Counted from the stretch's first letter, positions 26,188 to 35,881 are shown. The stretch: 64,000 nucleotides of DNA from Saccharibacillus deserti (GCF_013618475.1 NZ_JABJVN010000001.1:1082355-1146354), one strand, 5' to 3'. Numbers and translations are program-made. Notes: generated by a model not told the origin, from the sequence alone.

Positions 26188-27275
26188 ATGATCAAAAAGG
26201 TGCAGCTCCCGCTCTAAACGCTGAATTTGACGGTCGGTTTCATGGTCTGGGCAATTATCTCTTCGCTGATGCCGTTCATCAAGGAAGGCATCGCGATTCC
26301 GGCAGACCGTCTGGCGATCGTAACGGCCGTTCCGGTCGTACGGGTTCGATTCTGCGTATTCCCCTCGGGTATTACGCCAACGTCATCGGTGCACGGCTCG
26401 TTTTCCTGTTCAGTTTTGTGCTTCTGCTGTTTCCCGTGTATGATATCAGCGTAGCCCCATCGATGACCGCGCTGATCATCGGCGGTCTGTTCCTCGGGGC
26501 CGGCGGAGCCGTATTCTCGGTAGGCGTCTCCTCGCGGCCCAAGTATTATCCAACGGCCAAACACGGCTTCGTCAACGGCATGTACGGCATGGGCAATACC
26601 GGGACGGCTATCAGCACGTTCGCGGCCCCGGTACTTGCAACGCAGATCGGCTGGCAGGCCGCCGTCAAATGGTACCTGGCCCTGCTGCTCTTTATCGTGC
26701 TGAACTTCCTGCTGGGCGACCGCAAAGAAGTAAAAGTAAAAACTCCGATCATGGAGCAGATCAAAGGCATCTATAAAAACGAAAAGCTTTGGCTGATCTC
26801 GCTGTTCTATTTCATTACCTTTGGCCCGTTCGTGGCCTTCACCGTCTATCTCCCGAACTTCCTGGTTTCGAATTTCGGACTGGACAAAGTCGATGCCGGC
26901 ATGAGAACCGCCGGTTTTATTGCCATCGCGACCTTCTTCCGTCCGATCGGCGGCTGGCTGGCGATCGCTTTCTGCGCGGGTCTGGGCAACGGAATCATCT
27001 TCAAGCTGGTTCCGTTCTACTTCCAGAAGCAGGCGGGGATTGCGAACGGAATCGTATCGATGATGGGCGGTCTGGGCGGATTCTTCCCGCCGATCATGCT
27101 GGCGGCCATTCACGGCATCACGGGTCAGTATTCGATCGGATTCATGCCGCTGTCCCAGTTCGCGACGGTCAGCATGGTTCTGGTCTTCTGGCTGTACTTC
27201 CAAGACAAGAGAAACCCGGATGCGGTGGGAGGCAGAACGGCTACACAAGCGCAGTCCAAAGCCATGCGCAAATAA
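26188..27275 (+). pseudogene. narK: narK nitrate/nitrite transporter pseudogene
   Basis: From ATG 26188 (AAGGTGAG site) the sequence reads as an MFS NarK transporter with three separate lesions. Codon 10 is TAA where the family has a Gln (PL-stop-TLNLTVGFMVW). A single base is missing near 26341 (GTACGGGTTCG for an expected GTACTGGGTTCG), shifting the frame into the one used from 26346 to 27275. About 45 codons are deleted in frame near 26958 (GGWLA joined to IAFCAGLGNG), removing roughly one and a half membrane helices. The rest, for example FFPPIMLAAIHGITGQYSIG, is well preserved, so decay is recent. Confidence 0.92.
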
Positions 27276-27354
27276 GAGGCGGGGAACTTTCCGGCCAAGC
27301 AACCAAAGGCCGTCCGGGAATCCCGGGCGGCTTCGTATGCAGGAGGCATGTCAA

Positions 27355-28389
27355 ATGAGTCATTCGCACGAAGAACGCTATTCGCGCCAGATCCGGTTCG
27401 CTCCGATCGGCACAATCGGGCAAGAGCGCCTGGCGGATGCCTCCGTGGCCGTGATCGGCTGCGGAGCGCTCGGATCCGCTATCGCCGAACAGCTGACCCG
27501 CGCGGGTGTGGGCGAGCTGCATCTGGTCGACCGGGACTATGTGGAATGGTCCAATCTGCAGCGCCAGCAGCTTTTTACGGAAAGCGATGCCGAGCAAATG
27601 AAGCCCAAGGTGGAAGCCGCGCGGACAAGACTGCTGGACATCCGTTCCGATCTCAAGCTCCATACGTATTTCGACGATCTCGATATTCCCCTGATCCGCC
27701 GATTGGCCGCGGAATGTTCGCTGATCATGGACGCGACCGACAATTTCGAGACCCGGCTGCTGATCGGCGATGCGGCGCTTGAAGCGGGAATTCCGTGGAT
27801 TTACGGCGCCTGCGTAGGCGGCTCGGGTACGGTCTTTCCGTTTGTTCCAGGGCGCTCCGCATGCTTCCGCTGCCTGATCCCGGTGCTTCCCGCGGCCAAC
27901 GGCACCTGCGATACCGCCGGCATCATTGCGCCGGCCGTCCAGATGACCGCCGCCATGCAGTGCGCGGAAGCCCTGAAATGGCTCAGCGGAAACCCGGATT
28001 CGCTGCGGATCAAAGTGCATCATTTCGATCTCTGGACAGGCACGCAGATGGATACCGGGATTTCCCGGATCCGCCGCGCGGACTGTCCGTCCTGCGGTCC
28101 GGATGCGAGCTTCCCCGCGCTGGCCCATGCCGCGGCCAGACCCGCTTACGCGGCGCTCTGCGGACGCGACACCGTGCAGGTGCTTCCGGACCCGGCAAGG
28201 CCGCTGACACTGGACGATGCCGAAAGGGTCGGTCTTCGGGTCGGCAGCGATCTTCGGCGCACCCCGCATTTCGTACAGTTTCACGCGATGGGTGCGCGGT
28301 TTATTCTGTTCGGCACCGGCAGGCTGCTGATTCACGGCACGGGCAGTGTGGACGAAGGACGCAGACTGCACCGGAAGGTATTCGGATAA
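27355..28389 (+). CDS. moeB: MoeB/ThiF-family adenylyltransferase
   Basis: The 344-residue E1-like enzyme has the ATP-binding GCGALGSAIAEQL segment, arginine finger region NLQRQQLF, catalytic-type cysteine region GTCDTAGIIAP and two CxxC zinc pairs (CFRC; CPSC). It adenylates the C-terminal Gly-Gly of MoaD so that it can be loaded with sulphur. The C-terminal 100 residues extend beyond the minimal MoeB. Start ATG 27355 has an AGGAGG site 8 bases upstream. It is the first gene of the cofactor cluster, directly behind the dead narK. Confidence 0.9.
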   Translation: MSHSHEERYSRQIRFAPIGTIGQERLADASVAVIGCGALGSAIAEQLTRAGVGELHLVDRDYVEWSNLQRQQLFTESDAEQMKPKVEAARTRLLDIRSDLKLHTYFDDLDIPLIRRLAAECSLIMDATDNFETRLLIGDAALEAGIPWIYGACVGGSGTVFPFVPGRSACFRCLIPVLPAANGTCDTAGIIAPAVQMTAAMQCAEALKWLSGNPDSLRIKVHHFDLWTGTQMDTGISRIRRADCPSCGPDASFPALAHAAARPAYAALCGRDTVQVLPDPARPLTLDDAERVGLRVGSDLRRTPHFVQFHAMGARFILFGTGRLLIHGTGSVDEGRRLHRKVFG

Positions 28390-28444
28390 GGAAGTGCGAA
28401 TAAGAGAAGAAGAAATCAGCGGGAAAAAGAAAGGGGAAGGAATC

Positions 28445-28975
28445 TTGCACGAGTCTGCAGACGAACACAAATCGTCGAACAAGCCAACATCCGGACCGGT
28501 TATTTGCCTGGCCGTGCTGACCGTCAGCGACACTCGGACGAAAGAAACGGACAAGAGCGGGCGGCGGATTCTTGAACTGGCCGGTAAAGCGGGGATTGAA
28601 GCTGCCGAGTATACGCTGTGCACCGACGATGCGGAAGCGATCCATTCGATTATCGCGGGTTGGCTGCTCAAGCCCGGGATCGACGCGATCGTGACGACCG
28701 GAGGCACGGGAATCGCCCAACGGGACGTAACGCTCGAAGCTGCCCGTCCTTTGTTCGAAAAAGAGATCGACGGCTTCGGCGAACTGTTTCGGTATTTGAG
28801 TTTTGCCGAAGATATCGGAACGAAGGCGGTCCTCAGCCGAGCCGCGGCCGGTACCGCGCGGGAGAAAGCGATTTTCGTTCTGCCCGGATCGACCGGTGCC
28901 GTCACGCTGGCCATGAACCGGATCATTCTGCCGGAAATCCGGCATATCCTGCATGAGTTGACGAAACACCGTTAA
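28445..28975 (+). CDS. moaB: Molybdenum cofactor biosynthesis protein MoaB/MogA family
   Basis: The 176-residue protein has the molybdopterin-binding fold with AVLTVSDTR, the TTGGTGIAQRDVT motif, and FVLPGSTGAVTLAMN. It adenylates molybdopterin before metal insertion. TTG 28445 is the likely start (GGGGAAGGA site); the longer frame begins inside moeB. It lies 55 bases after moeB and is presumably co-transcribed. Confidence 0.9.
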   Translation: MHESADEHKSSNKPTSGPVICLAVLTVSDTRTKETDKSGRRILELAGKAGIEAAEYTLCTDDAEAIHSIIAGWLLKPGIDAIVTTGGTGIAQRDVTLEAARPLFEKEIDGFGELFRYLSFAEDIGTKAVLSRAAAGTAREKAIFVLPGSTGAVTLAMNRIILPEIRHILHELTKHR

Positions 28976-29083
28976 TCGTATTGTGTGCCGGCGGGCATGG
29001 TTGGCAAACCTTCGCGCAGCAGGCCGCCGTCCGGCAGCCCTTACAGACTCCTGCGCAGCGGAGTGGATGCCGCTTTTTCACGC

Positions 29084-29131
29084 AAAAACCCGGTTTCGGG
29101 AAGAGGATGTTTTCTTCGCGCGAACCCGGGT
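29084..29131 (-). terminator. Terminator of moaC (minus strand)
   Basis: On the minus strand ACCCGGGTTCG pairs imperfectly with CGAAACCGGGT, followed by TTTT. It lies just downstream of the moaC stop. Confidence 0.65.
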
Positions 29132-29155
29132 CTGCCAAATAGCGTTGACAAGGAA

Positions 29156-29653
29156 CTAGTCCCGCCGGGAGTAGTCGCCGGATTTGCCTCCGGTCTTCTC
29201 CAGCAGCATCGTCGGTCCGATCACCATATCCTTGCCTGCGGCTTTGCACATATCGTAGATCGTGAGCGCCGCCGCGCTGGCCGCGGTCAGCGCCTCCATT
29301 TCGACGCCCGTAGGACCTTTGGTCCGGACCGTCGCGTAGAGAAAGACTTCATAGGAGGCCGCCGCTTCGTCGATTTTCCACTCGAATTCGATATCGACGC
29401 CGCTGAGCATCAGCGGATGGCACATCGGAATAATCTGCGCCGTATTTTTGGCGGCCATGATTCCGGCGACCTGGGCTACGGCGAGCACATCGCCTTTTTT
29501 GCCGCCTCCGCTCCGGATCTGGCGGTAGATGACTTCGTTGACGCGCACCGATGTTGCCGCACGGGCGGTACGCACCGTTTCGTTCTTCTCCGAGACGTCG
29601 ACCATGCGCGCACGTCCCTGTTCGTTAAAGTGAGTCAATTCGGACAAAACCAT
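29156..29653 (-). CDS. moaC: Cyclic pyranopterin monophosphate synthase MoaC
   Basis: The 165-residue protein has [14 protein letters not shown], the [13 protein letters not shown] motif and the end motif [20 protein letters not shown] with catalytic-region Asp/Lys (MCKAAGKDM). It converts the MoaA product to cyclic pyranopterin monophosphate. ATG 29653 has an AAGGGA site; the frame extends upstream without one. It is the only cofactor gene here on the minus strand and shares a 59-base divergent region with moeA. Confidence 0.95.
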   Translation of the reverse strand: MVLSELTHFNEQGRARMVDVSEKNETVRTARAATSVRVNEVIYRQIRSGGGKKGDVLAVAQVAGIMAAKNTAQIIPMCHPLMLSGVDIEFEWKIDEAAASYEVFLYATVRTKGPTGVEMEALTAASAAALTIYDMCKAAGKDMVIGPTMLLEKTGGKSGDYSRRD

Positions 29654-29712
29654 CCATCCCTTCATCGTTTGAAGATGAACCCAGTATAGCACGAGAAAAG
29701 GAGCGGTCCATC

Positions 29713-30957
29713 ATGGTCGAACTCAGAAATCCGATTTCCGTCAGCGAAGCGATCGCCCGCATAGCGGCGGAAACCCGGCTGCTCGGCAGCGAGCAGATCC
29801 CCCTCGGGGAGGCGTACGGACGCATACTGGCGCAGCCGCTGAAAGCCCTGCATGACGTACCCTCTTTTGACCGTTCGCCTTACGACGGCTTTGCGATCCG
29901 GGCCGAAGATTCGGCCGAAGCGTCGGGCATGAACCGGATCGCTTTTAAAGTCGTGGACCATATCGGCGCCGGATCCGTTTCTTCGATCCGGATCGGAGCG
30001 AACGAGGCGGTCCGCATCATGACCGGCGCGCAGCTGCCCGAAGGAGCCGACGCCGTCGTCATGCTGGAACAGACGCAGGAGGCGGGATCTTCCTTTACGC
30101 TTCGCAAGCCGTTCCGGTCCGGCGAGAATATCTCGTTTCGCGGCGAGGATATGCGGCTGGGCGAAGAAATCCTGCCCGCCGGCAGCCTGATCCATCCCGG
30201 CACCGTCGCCCTTCTGGCGACCTTCGGCTGCAATCAGGCCGAAGTCGCCAGACTGCCGGTTGTCGGCCTACTCGCAACCGGCACGGAACTGCTGGAAACC
30301 GGCGCTCCGCTGGAACCGGGCAAGATCCGCAACAGCAACGGCCCCATGATTGCCGCCCAGCTGAAGCGGATGGGCGTGCCCTGCCGGATGTATGCTGCGG
30401 CCGCCGACCGCCTCGAAGATCTGCTCGAGACGGTGCGCGGAGCGCTCGGCGAATGCGACTGCCTCATTACGACAGGCGGCGTATCGGTCGGGGATTTCGA
30501 CCTGCTGCCTGCCGTGTATGAGTCGCTTGGCGCGAAAGTGCTGTTCAATAAAGTCGCCATGCGTCCGGGCAGCGTCACTACGGTGGCCGCCGCCGGGAAG
30601 CAGTTTCTGTTCGGCTTGTCGGGCAATCCGTCGGCCTGCTATACCGGCTTCGAGCTGTTCGCCCGGCCCGCTCTGCTTCGCATGATGGGGGCTCAGCGGA
30701 TTTATCCGCTGCACACCCGGGCGGTGCTCGGCGAAGATTTTGCCAAGCCGAATCCGTTTATGCGCTTCGTTCGTGCCGTCTATGACGGGCAAACCGTGCG
30801 TCCCGCCGGATTCAACAAGTCGAACGCCGTCTCGTCGATCGGACGCGGCAATGCGCTGCTCGTCCTGCCGGGCGGAACGCGCGGCTTCAAAGCCGGAGAC
30901 TCGGTGGACGTGCTGCTTCCGGGTATGGAAGAAGGGTCGGACCTATGGATGCTGTAA
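29713..30957 (+). CDS. moeA: Molybdopterin molybdenumtransferase MoeA
   Basis: The 414-residue protein has the MoeA four-domain layout: DVPSFDRSPYDGFAIRAED near residue 43, MTGAQLPEGADAVV, FLATGTEL-type segment LLATGTELLETG, TTGGVSVGDFD and FGLSGNPSACY. It inserts molybdate into adenylated molybdopterin. Start ATG 29713 has an AAGGAG site. It overlaps mobB by 13 bases and opens a six-gene operon to moaA. Confidence 0.95.
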   Translation: MVELRNPISVSEAIARIAAETRLLGSEQIPLGEAYGRILAQPLKALHDVPSFDRSPYDGFAIRAEDSAEASGMNRIAFKVVDHIGAGSVSSIRIGANEAVRIMTGAQLPEGADAVVMLEQTQEAGSSFTLRKPFRSGENISFRGEDMRLGEEILPAGSLIHPGTVALLATFGCNQAEVARLPVVGLLATGTELLETGAPLEPGKIRNSNGPMIAAQLKRMGVPCRMYAAAADRLEDLLETVRGALGECDCLITTGGVSVGDFDLLPAVYESLGAKVLFNKVAMRPGSVTTVAAAGKQFLFGLSGNPSACYTGFELFARPALLRMMGAQRIYPLHTRAVLGEDFAKPNPFMRFVRAVYDGQTVRPAGFNKSNAVSSIGRGNALLVLPGGTRGFKAGDSVDVLLPGMEEGSDLWML

Positions 30958-31598
30958 CCGGCAGCCAAGGCCAAGAAAGCCGCGGACAAATAGATCCCAA
31001 AGAAGCGCCTCCGTATAACGGCCGGGCGAAGAGGCTCCAGGTCGTCGGTTTCAAGAACAGCGGCAAAACGACGCTGACCGAGACGCTGCTTCGCTTTGCG
31101 ATCGGGCACGGGCTGTGCGCTTCGGCGATCAAGCATCACGGACACGGCGGGGTGCCGGAAGCGCCGCCCGGCGATACCGACGCTTCGCGTCTGTTCCAGG
31201 CGGGAGCCGAAAGTTCGATCGTCGCCGGAGGCGGCCAGATTGTACTGCAGGGACGACGCCCGATCGAAGAAGCCGGCAAATTGACCCCGTTGATCCGACT
31301 GACCGAGGCTTATGCGCACCCCGATCTGATCCTGATCGAAGGGTTCAAGGCAGAGCCGTATCCCAAGATCGTGCTGCTTCGTTCCCTCGAAGATTGGACG
31401 GAGCTGAAGCGGCTGACGAATATTGTATTGATCCTGACCGTAGACGAGGACCTTGCCCGGCATCCCTCGTTATCGATAGAAGCGAAACCGGACGGCGGTT
31501 CGAACCCGCGCGTGCTGCCCCGCGCACGGTCCGAAGAGATTGCCGCCTGGTTTACCCACTGGTTGAAAGGAGAACAAGCAGCCGATGAAACCTTATGA
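30945..31598 (+). CDS. mobB: Molybdopterin-guanine dinucleotide biosynthesis protein MobB
   Basis: The 217-residue GTP-binding protein has Walker A GFKNSGKTTL (about 35-44), IKHHGHGG, DTDASRLFQAGA and LILIEGFKAEPYPK. It assists MobA in making the bis-MGD form of the cofactor used by NarG-type enzymes. The N-terminal 28 residues are poorly conserved, and the start overlaps moeA by 13 bases. Its retention is notable because the narG gene next door is dead. Confidence 0.93.
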   Translation: MDAVTGSQGQESRGQIDPKEAPPYNGRAKRLQVVGFKNSGKTTLTETLLRFAIGHGLCASAIKHHGHGGVPEAPPGDTDASRLFQAGAESSIVAGGGQIVLQGRRPIEEAGKLTPLIRLTEAYAHPDLILIEGFKAEPYPKIVLLRSLEDWTELKRLTNIVLILTVDEDLARHPSLSIEAKPDGGSNPRVLPRARSEEIAAWFTHWLKGEQAADETL

Positions 31599-32073
31599 GA
31601 TCGTAACCGAACCGATCGATCCGCAGCGTTACGCCGATTATGTGCTGCGCCCGGAGGCGGGTGCGGTCACTTTGTTTACCGGTCATGTGCGCGAATGGAC
31701 AAGAGGGATACGAACGCTGTATCTGGCGTATGAAGCTTACGTTCCGATGGCGGAGAAAATGCTGGCGAAGATCGGGGCGGAAATCGATCGGCAGTGGCCC
31801 GGCACGCGTACGGCGATCGCACACCGGATCGGCGAACTGAAAATCGGAGAGATCGCGGTCGTGATCGCCGTATCTTCTGCGCATCGCAAAGACGCTTACG
31901 AGGCAAACGAATATGCGATCGAACGGATCAAAGAACTCGTTCCGATCTGGAAAAAAGAAATTTGGGAAAACGGGACGGAATGGATCGGCGACCAGCGCGG
32001 CAAGCCGGAACCGGATTCCGGACAAGCCGATCCGGCTCCCACGACCCTTAAGCCGAGGAGAGAACTGCCATGA
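31585..32073 (+). CDS. moaE: Molybdopterin synthase catalytic subunit MoaE
   Basis: The 162-residue protein has GAVTLFTGHVREWTRG, LAYEAYVPMAEKML, IAHRIGELKIGEIAVVIAVS and the catalytic Lys region ERIKELVPIWKKE. It joins with thiocarboxylated MoaD to put the dithiolene sulphurs onto the pterin. It overlaps mobB by 14 bases and moaD by 4. Confidence 0.95.
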   Translation: MKPYEIVTEPIDPQRYADYVLRPEAGAVTLFTGHVREWTRGIRTLYLAYEAYVPMAEKMLAKIGAEIDRQWPGTRTAIAHRIGELKIGEIAVVIAVSSAHRKDAYEANEYAIERIKELVPIWKKEIWENGTEWIGDQRGKPEPDSGQADPAPTTLKPRRELP

Positions 32074-32303
32074 TTACGCTGTATTACTTCGCCGGTCTGC
32101 GCGAAGCGACGGGCACTGCCCAGGAACAAGCCGAATTGGAAGGCCGGACGGTCGATGAACTGCTGGACTGGGTAAGACACAAATATCCGCACCTCTCGCT
32201 CGATGCGGTGCGTGTTGCGGTTAATGAAGAATATGCGCTGCCGGACGATCGGCTGCGCAGCGGAGATACCGCCGCGCTGATTCCGCCGGTTAGCGGCGGA
32301 TGA
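32070..32303 (+). CDS. moaD: Molybdopterin synthase sulphur carrier subunit MoaD
   Basis: The 77-residue ubiquitin-like protein ends in the required Gly-Gly (IPPVSGG), the site of MoeB adenylation and thiocarboxylation. It begins FAGLREATG and has the RVAVNEEYA segment typical of MoaD. ATGA overlaps link it to moaE upstream and mobA downstream. Confidence 0.95.
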   Translation: MITLYYFAGLREATGTAQEQAELEGRTVDELLDWVRHKYPHLSLDAVRVAVNEEYALPDDRLRSGDTAALIPPVSGG

Positions 32304-32905
32304 CGCAGCCGTCCGCGAACCCGATTCCGGGCCGGTCGGTCGGCATTCTGCTTGCGGGCGGATTGTCGCGCCGTTACGGTTCGGCGAAGGCTTTCGCCGA
32401 ATACGAAGGCCGTTCGTTCCATGAACGCGGGCATGAAGCGCTCTCGGGCGCCTGCGACCTGGTAATCGTCTCCGCCAGCGAAGCGCTGGCTCCGGACTTC
32501 CCGGCCGCTTACGAAGTCTGCGCCGATCTGCCGCAGCTTGCAGGCCTCGGCCCGTTGGCCGGCCTGGCCTCGGTTATGCAGCGGTATCCGGCAGAGCGTT
32601 ATATCGTGCTTCCGTGCGATATGCCCCGAATCGGTCCGCAGGAAATCCGGCGGCTGCGAGCTGCAGCCGAAGACGGCCCGGCGGCCGATATCGCGGCGCT
32701 CCGCAGCCCGGAGGCGGGAGATCTTCCGCTGCTGAGCGTCTGGCGCGGCGGACTGGCCGATCTTCTGGAAAAGCGTGTCCTAAGCGGACACCTTGGCGTC
32801 ATGAAGCTGCTGGCGGAACTCGATACGCTCTGGGTAGACGCTGCGCTTATTCATGCCGATCCGGCGATTTTTCACAACTTTAACGTTCCGCCGGACGCGG
32901 GTTAA
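32300..32905 (+). CDS. mobA: Molybdenum cofactor guanylyltransferase MobA
   Basis: The 201-residue nucleotidyltransferase has [18 protein letters not shown] near the start, then [10 protein letters not shown] with the metal-binding Asp and a C-terminal FHNFNVPPD. It attaches GMP to form MGD. It overlaps moaD by 4 bases and precedes moaA by 38. Confidence 0.94.
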   Translation: MTQPSANPIPGRSVGILLAGGLSRRYGSAKAFAEYEGRSFHERGHEALSGACDLVIVSASEALAPDFPAAYEVCADLPQLAGLGPLAGLASVMQRYPAERYIVLPCDMPRIGPQEIRRLRAAAEDGPAADIAALRSPEAGDLPLLSVWRGGLADLLEKRVLSGHLGVMKLLAELDTLWVDAALIHADPAIFHNFNVPPDAG

Positions 32906-32943
32906 CCCGAAGCGCCGACGAAGGAGAGGAGAGAGGAGAAGCC

Positions 32944-33960
32944 ATGAACCTGCATACGCCTACGGACCGGCTTCGCCGGCCGATCCGCGATCTGCGCATT
33001 TCGGTCACCGACCGCTGCAATTTCCGGTGCACCTACTGTATGCCCAAAGAAATTTTCGGCGACGATTTTGCTTTTATGTCCAAGAACGAGCTGCTGACCT
33101 TCGAAGAGATCGAGCGCCTGACCCGGCTGTTCGCTTCGATCGGGGTCAAAAAGATCCGTCTGACGGGGGGAGAACCGCTGCTGAGGCGGGGAATGCCCGA
33201 TCTGGTATCGCGTATTCTGAAGGTGCAAGGCGTGGAAGACGTCGGCCTGACCACCAACGGTCTGCTGCTCGGTGCCCATGCCCGGCCGCTGCACGACGCG
33301 GGACTTCGCCGGCTCAATGTCAGTCTGGATGCTCTCGATTCCGAGCTTTTCGGCCGGCTGAACGGACGCGGCATCGATTCGGCCCAGATCCTGCGTCAGA
33401 TCGAACAGGCGCAGCAGGTAGGATTTGACGTCAAAGTTAATATGGTCGTGCAAAAAGACGCCAACGATGCCGAGATCCTGCCGATGGCCGCTTACTTCAA
33501 AGAACGGGGCATTGCGCTGCGGTTTATCGAGTTCATGGATGTCGGCAACGACAACGGCTGGAGCTTCAAGCGCGTCGTGACCAAAAAAGAAATCTTCGAG
33601 CGCTTGAGCGCCGTTCATGAACTGGAACCGGTAGAACCGGATTATTTCGGGGAAGTCGCTTCGCGCTACCGGTACGCAGGCACAAACGCCGAAGTAGGTT
33701 TCATCACCTCGGTGTCCGAATCGTTCTGCTCGTCCTGCACAAGAGCGCGGCTGTCTTCCAACGGGATTTTCTATACCTGTCTGTTCGCGTCGAGCGGCTT
33801 CGACCTGCGCGCACCGCTGCGCGGCGGAGCAAGCGACGAGGAGCTGTTGGAGCAGATTATCGGCGTGTGGGAGGACCGTGCGGATCGCTATTCCGACGAA
33901 CGCACGGAGCAAACGGCCAAGAATCGCAAAAAGATCAACATGTCCTATATCGGCGGTTGA
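32944..33960 (+). CDS. moaA: GTP 3',8-cyclase MoaA (radical SAM)
   Basis: The 338-residue enzyme has the radical SAM motif Cys25, Cys29, Cys32 (RCNFRCTYC), the second iron-sulphur site [10 protein letters not shown] with a third Cys (FYTC) further on, and the essential C-terminal Gly-Gly (SYIGG). It starts cofactor synthesis by converting GTP to the cyclic precursor. The start has a GGAGAGAGGAGAAG site. It closes the moeA-moaA operon before a strong terminator. Confidence 0.96.
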   Translation: MNLHTPTDRLRRPIRDLRISVTDRCNFRCTYCMPKEIFGDDFAFMSKNELLTFEEIERLTRLFASIGVKKIRLTGGEPLLRRGMPDLVSRILKVQGVEDVGLTTNGLLLGAHARPLHDAGLRRLNVSLDALDSELFGRLNGRGIDSAQILRQIEQAQQVGFDVKVNMVVQKDANDAEILPMAAYFKERGIALRFIEFMDVGNDNGWSFKRVVTKKEIFERLSAVHELEPVEPDYFGEVASRYRYAGTNAEVGFITSVSESFCSSCTRARLSSNGIFYTCLFASSGFDLRAPLRGGASDEELLEQIIGVWEDRADRYSDERTEQTAKNRKKINMSYIGG

Positions 33961-33993
33961 GAAAGTTTGCATCGAAATTCCGCTCGAGCATCC

Positions 33994-34026
33994 AAAGAGC
34001 GCCGATCACTGATCGGCGCTCTTTTT
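33994..34026 (+). terminator. Terminator of the moeA-moaA operon
   Basis: AAAGAGCGCCGATC pairs with GATCGGCGCTCTTT and is followed by T. Confidence 0.92.
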
Positions 34027-34393
34027 AACGGTAAAATCGATCGGTCGAAAAGCTGCGTTCATTCGACGAATATGAACTGAAAAAGCGATGGTTCTCCATA
34101 TAACCGCTCGTGCGCGGTTATTTATTAAAACGATCCGAGAAAAACGCCAGACCCAACGAGATCGAGCTTTTTTTATTTACGCGTACGCTTCCGGACGCTC
34201 CGGCTTCAAACGGTCAGCGGTTGATCGACGGCGTCTGTCCATCGTCTTTGGCCGCGTCGAAATTGCCTTCGCCGAACCGCTCAGGACTTGCATACAGCCG
34301 CAATAGCTTGGTCGTCAGCTTAGATATAATGTGAGTTTCTTCCCGAACTTTGGGTAATTAAGGGTTGACTCAGCAAGGAAAGGAGACACGCAC
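34027..34393. other. Intergenic stretch with a small hairpin and a possible coding fossil
   Basis: A hairpin ATAACCGC/GCGGTTAT lies near 34099-34122 with AT-rich flanks. On the minus strand at 34214-34357 an unstopped 47-codon frame without a start codon has protein-like composition (LTTKLLRLYASPERFGEG). No family was recognised. A TATAAT at about 34325-34330 may belong to the promoter of the next gene. Confidence 0.3.
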
Positions 34394-35185
34394 ATGCTTA
34401 ACCGGGCAAAAAAAATCGGATGCTTCTGGATCTCGGTGGCACTCATCGTGTTGACGGCAACCGGATGTGCAAAAGGAGAGCAGGCCGAAGGAGGGACGGG
34501 TCTGCTGCAAGACGATGAATTCGTATTTACGGCCTCCGGTGAATTTCGTCCGTTCAGCTATCTGAATGACGATCTGAGCATGTCCGGCTTCGATATCGAA
34601 GTGGGCAATGCGATTGCGAAAGAACTTGGCGTCAAGCCGGTAGCCAAACGGATGAAAATGGTCGGACTCGTCGAAGGGGTCAAAAACGGACGCGCGGACG
34701 CTGCGGTCGCCAGTTTGACGATCAACGATCTCCGCGCGAAGCATGTCCTGTTTTCCACGCCTTATTATTACTCGGGACCGCAGATCTTTACCCGTCCCGA
34801 CAGTCCGATCCAGACCACGGACGACCTGCAGGGCAAAGAAATTGCCGTCGCCAAAGGGACCAGCTATCTGGATATCGCCAAACGGTACACCGGCAACGTT
34901 AAGACGTACGATAGCGATATCACCGCTCTGCAGGCGCTCGCCGATGGGCGGCATGATGCCGTCATTACGGATTTCGTAACCGGTCGAACCTCCATTCAGG
35001 AAGGGATCGAAGTGGAAGAACGCCAGCTGATCGAGCGAAGCGAGCAGGCGATCGTTGTTCCGACGGATAATCCGGTGCTGCTCAAGCGGATCAACGAAGC
35101 ATTGGAGAACCTGCGGCAGGACGGCACCATGAAGAGAATCAGTGAGAAATACTTCGGCGAAGATATTACGACCAAGCCGGAATAA
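34394..35185 (+). CDS. Amino acid ABC transporter substrate-binding lipoprotein
   Basis: The 263-residue SBP_bac_3 protein has a lipoprotein signal peptide with lipobox TATGC (about residues 20-24). It has the family motifs GEFRPFSYLNDD, GFDIEVGNAIAKELG and a hinge with DLQGKEIAVAKGTS and ALADGRHDAVITD. It captures a polar amino acid (perhaps cystine, Gln or Arg; not decidable) outside the membrane. It is the first of a three-gene transporter operon; the start follows AAAGGAG. Confidence 0.93.
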   Translation: MLNRAKKIGCFWISVALIVLTATGCAKGEQAEGGTGLLQDDEFVFTASGEFRPFSYLNDDLSMSGFDIEVGNAIAKELGVKPVAKRMKMVGLVEGVKNGRADAAVASLTINDLRAKHVLFSTPYYYSGPQIFTRPDSPIQTTDDLQGKEIAVAKGTSYLDIAKRYTGNVKTYDSDITALQALADGRHDAVITDFVTGRTSIQEGIEVEERQLIERSEQAIVVPTDNPVLLKRINEALENLRQDGTMKRISEKYFGEDITTKPE

Positions 35186-35215
35186 CCCGCAGAGGGAAAG
35201 AAAGGATGTGTCCGA

Positions 35216-35881
35216 ATGACCGGAATCGCGCACTTTTTTGAAACGTTTGCTAACAGCGGGGGCATGCTTACGCGTGCGATGCTGCTGACGCTCGAGCTGG
35301 CCGTCGTCTCCATTTTGCTAGGGATCGTGGTCGGGCTGTTTTTCGCACTGCTGAAATTGTCAGGCTGGAAAGGCGTGGCCTGGATCTCGGATGTCTACAT
35401 TTATCTGGTCCGCGGAACGCCTCTGATCGTACAGATCTTTATCTTGTACTTCGGATTGAGCGGCCTGTTCCTTATCCCGGACTTCTGGGCGGCTTCGCTT
35501 GCGCTCGCGCTGCATAACGGAGCCTATATCGCGGAAATCTTCCGCGGTTCGATCCAGTCGATCGACAAAGGGCAGATGGAAGGCGCCACATCGCTCGGTA
35601 TGAATCGTTCGCTGGCCATGCGCCGTATCATTTTGCCCCAGGCTTTCCGCCGGGCGCTTCCTCCGCTTGGCAACCAGTTCATCATCGGACTGAAAGACTC
35701 GTCGCTGGCGGCTTTCATATCGATGAACGAACTGTTCAACGTGGCGACGACGCTTGGATCGAACAATTTCGACGAGATGACCTATCTGCTGATCGTCGCC
35801 GTCTACTATCTCATTCTGGTCGGCCTGCTGACGCTGCTCGTTCGGGCGGTCGAACGCCGGATGGCCGTCAGCGAACGCTGA
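35216..35881 (+). CDS. Amino acid ABC transporter permease (HisM/GlnP type)
   Basis: The 221-residue membrane protein has about five helices and the polar amino-acid permease motifs VYIYLVRGTPLIVQIFILYF and HNGAYIAEIFRGSIQSID, followed by the EAA loop GQMEGATSLGMNRSLAMRR (read with IILPQA after it). It forms the membrane channel with the neighbouring ATPase. It lies 30 bases after the binding-protein gene. Confidence 0.95.
   Translation: MTGIAHFFETFANSGGMLTRAMLLTLELAVVSILLGIVVGLFFALLKLSGWKGVAWISDVYIYLVRGTPLIVQIFILYFGLSGLFLIPDFWAASLALALHNGAYIAEIFRGSIQSIDKGQMEGATSLGMNRSLAMRRIILPQAFRRALPPLGNQFIIGLKDSSLAAFISMNELFNVATTLGSNNFDEMTYLLIVAVYYLILVGLLTLLVRAVERRMAVSER

Noticed and set aside
27301-27346. 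Terminator after narK
   Set aside because: CCGTCCGGG/CCCGGGCGG can pair, but there is no T run and the moeB ribosome-binding site follows at once; not called.
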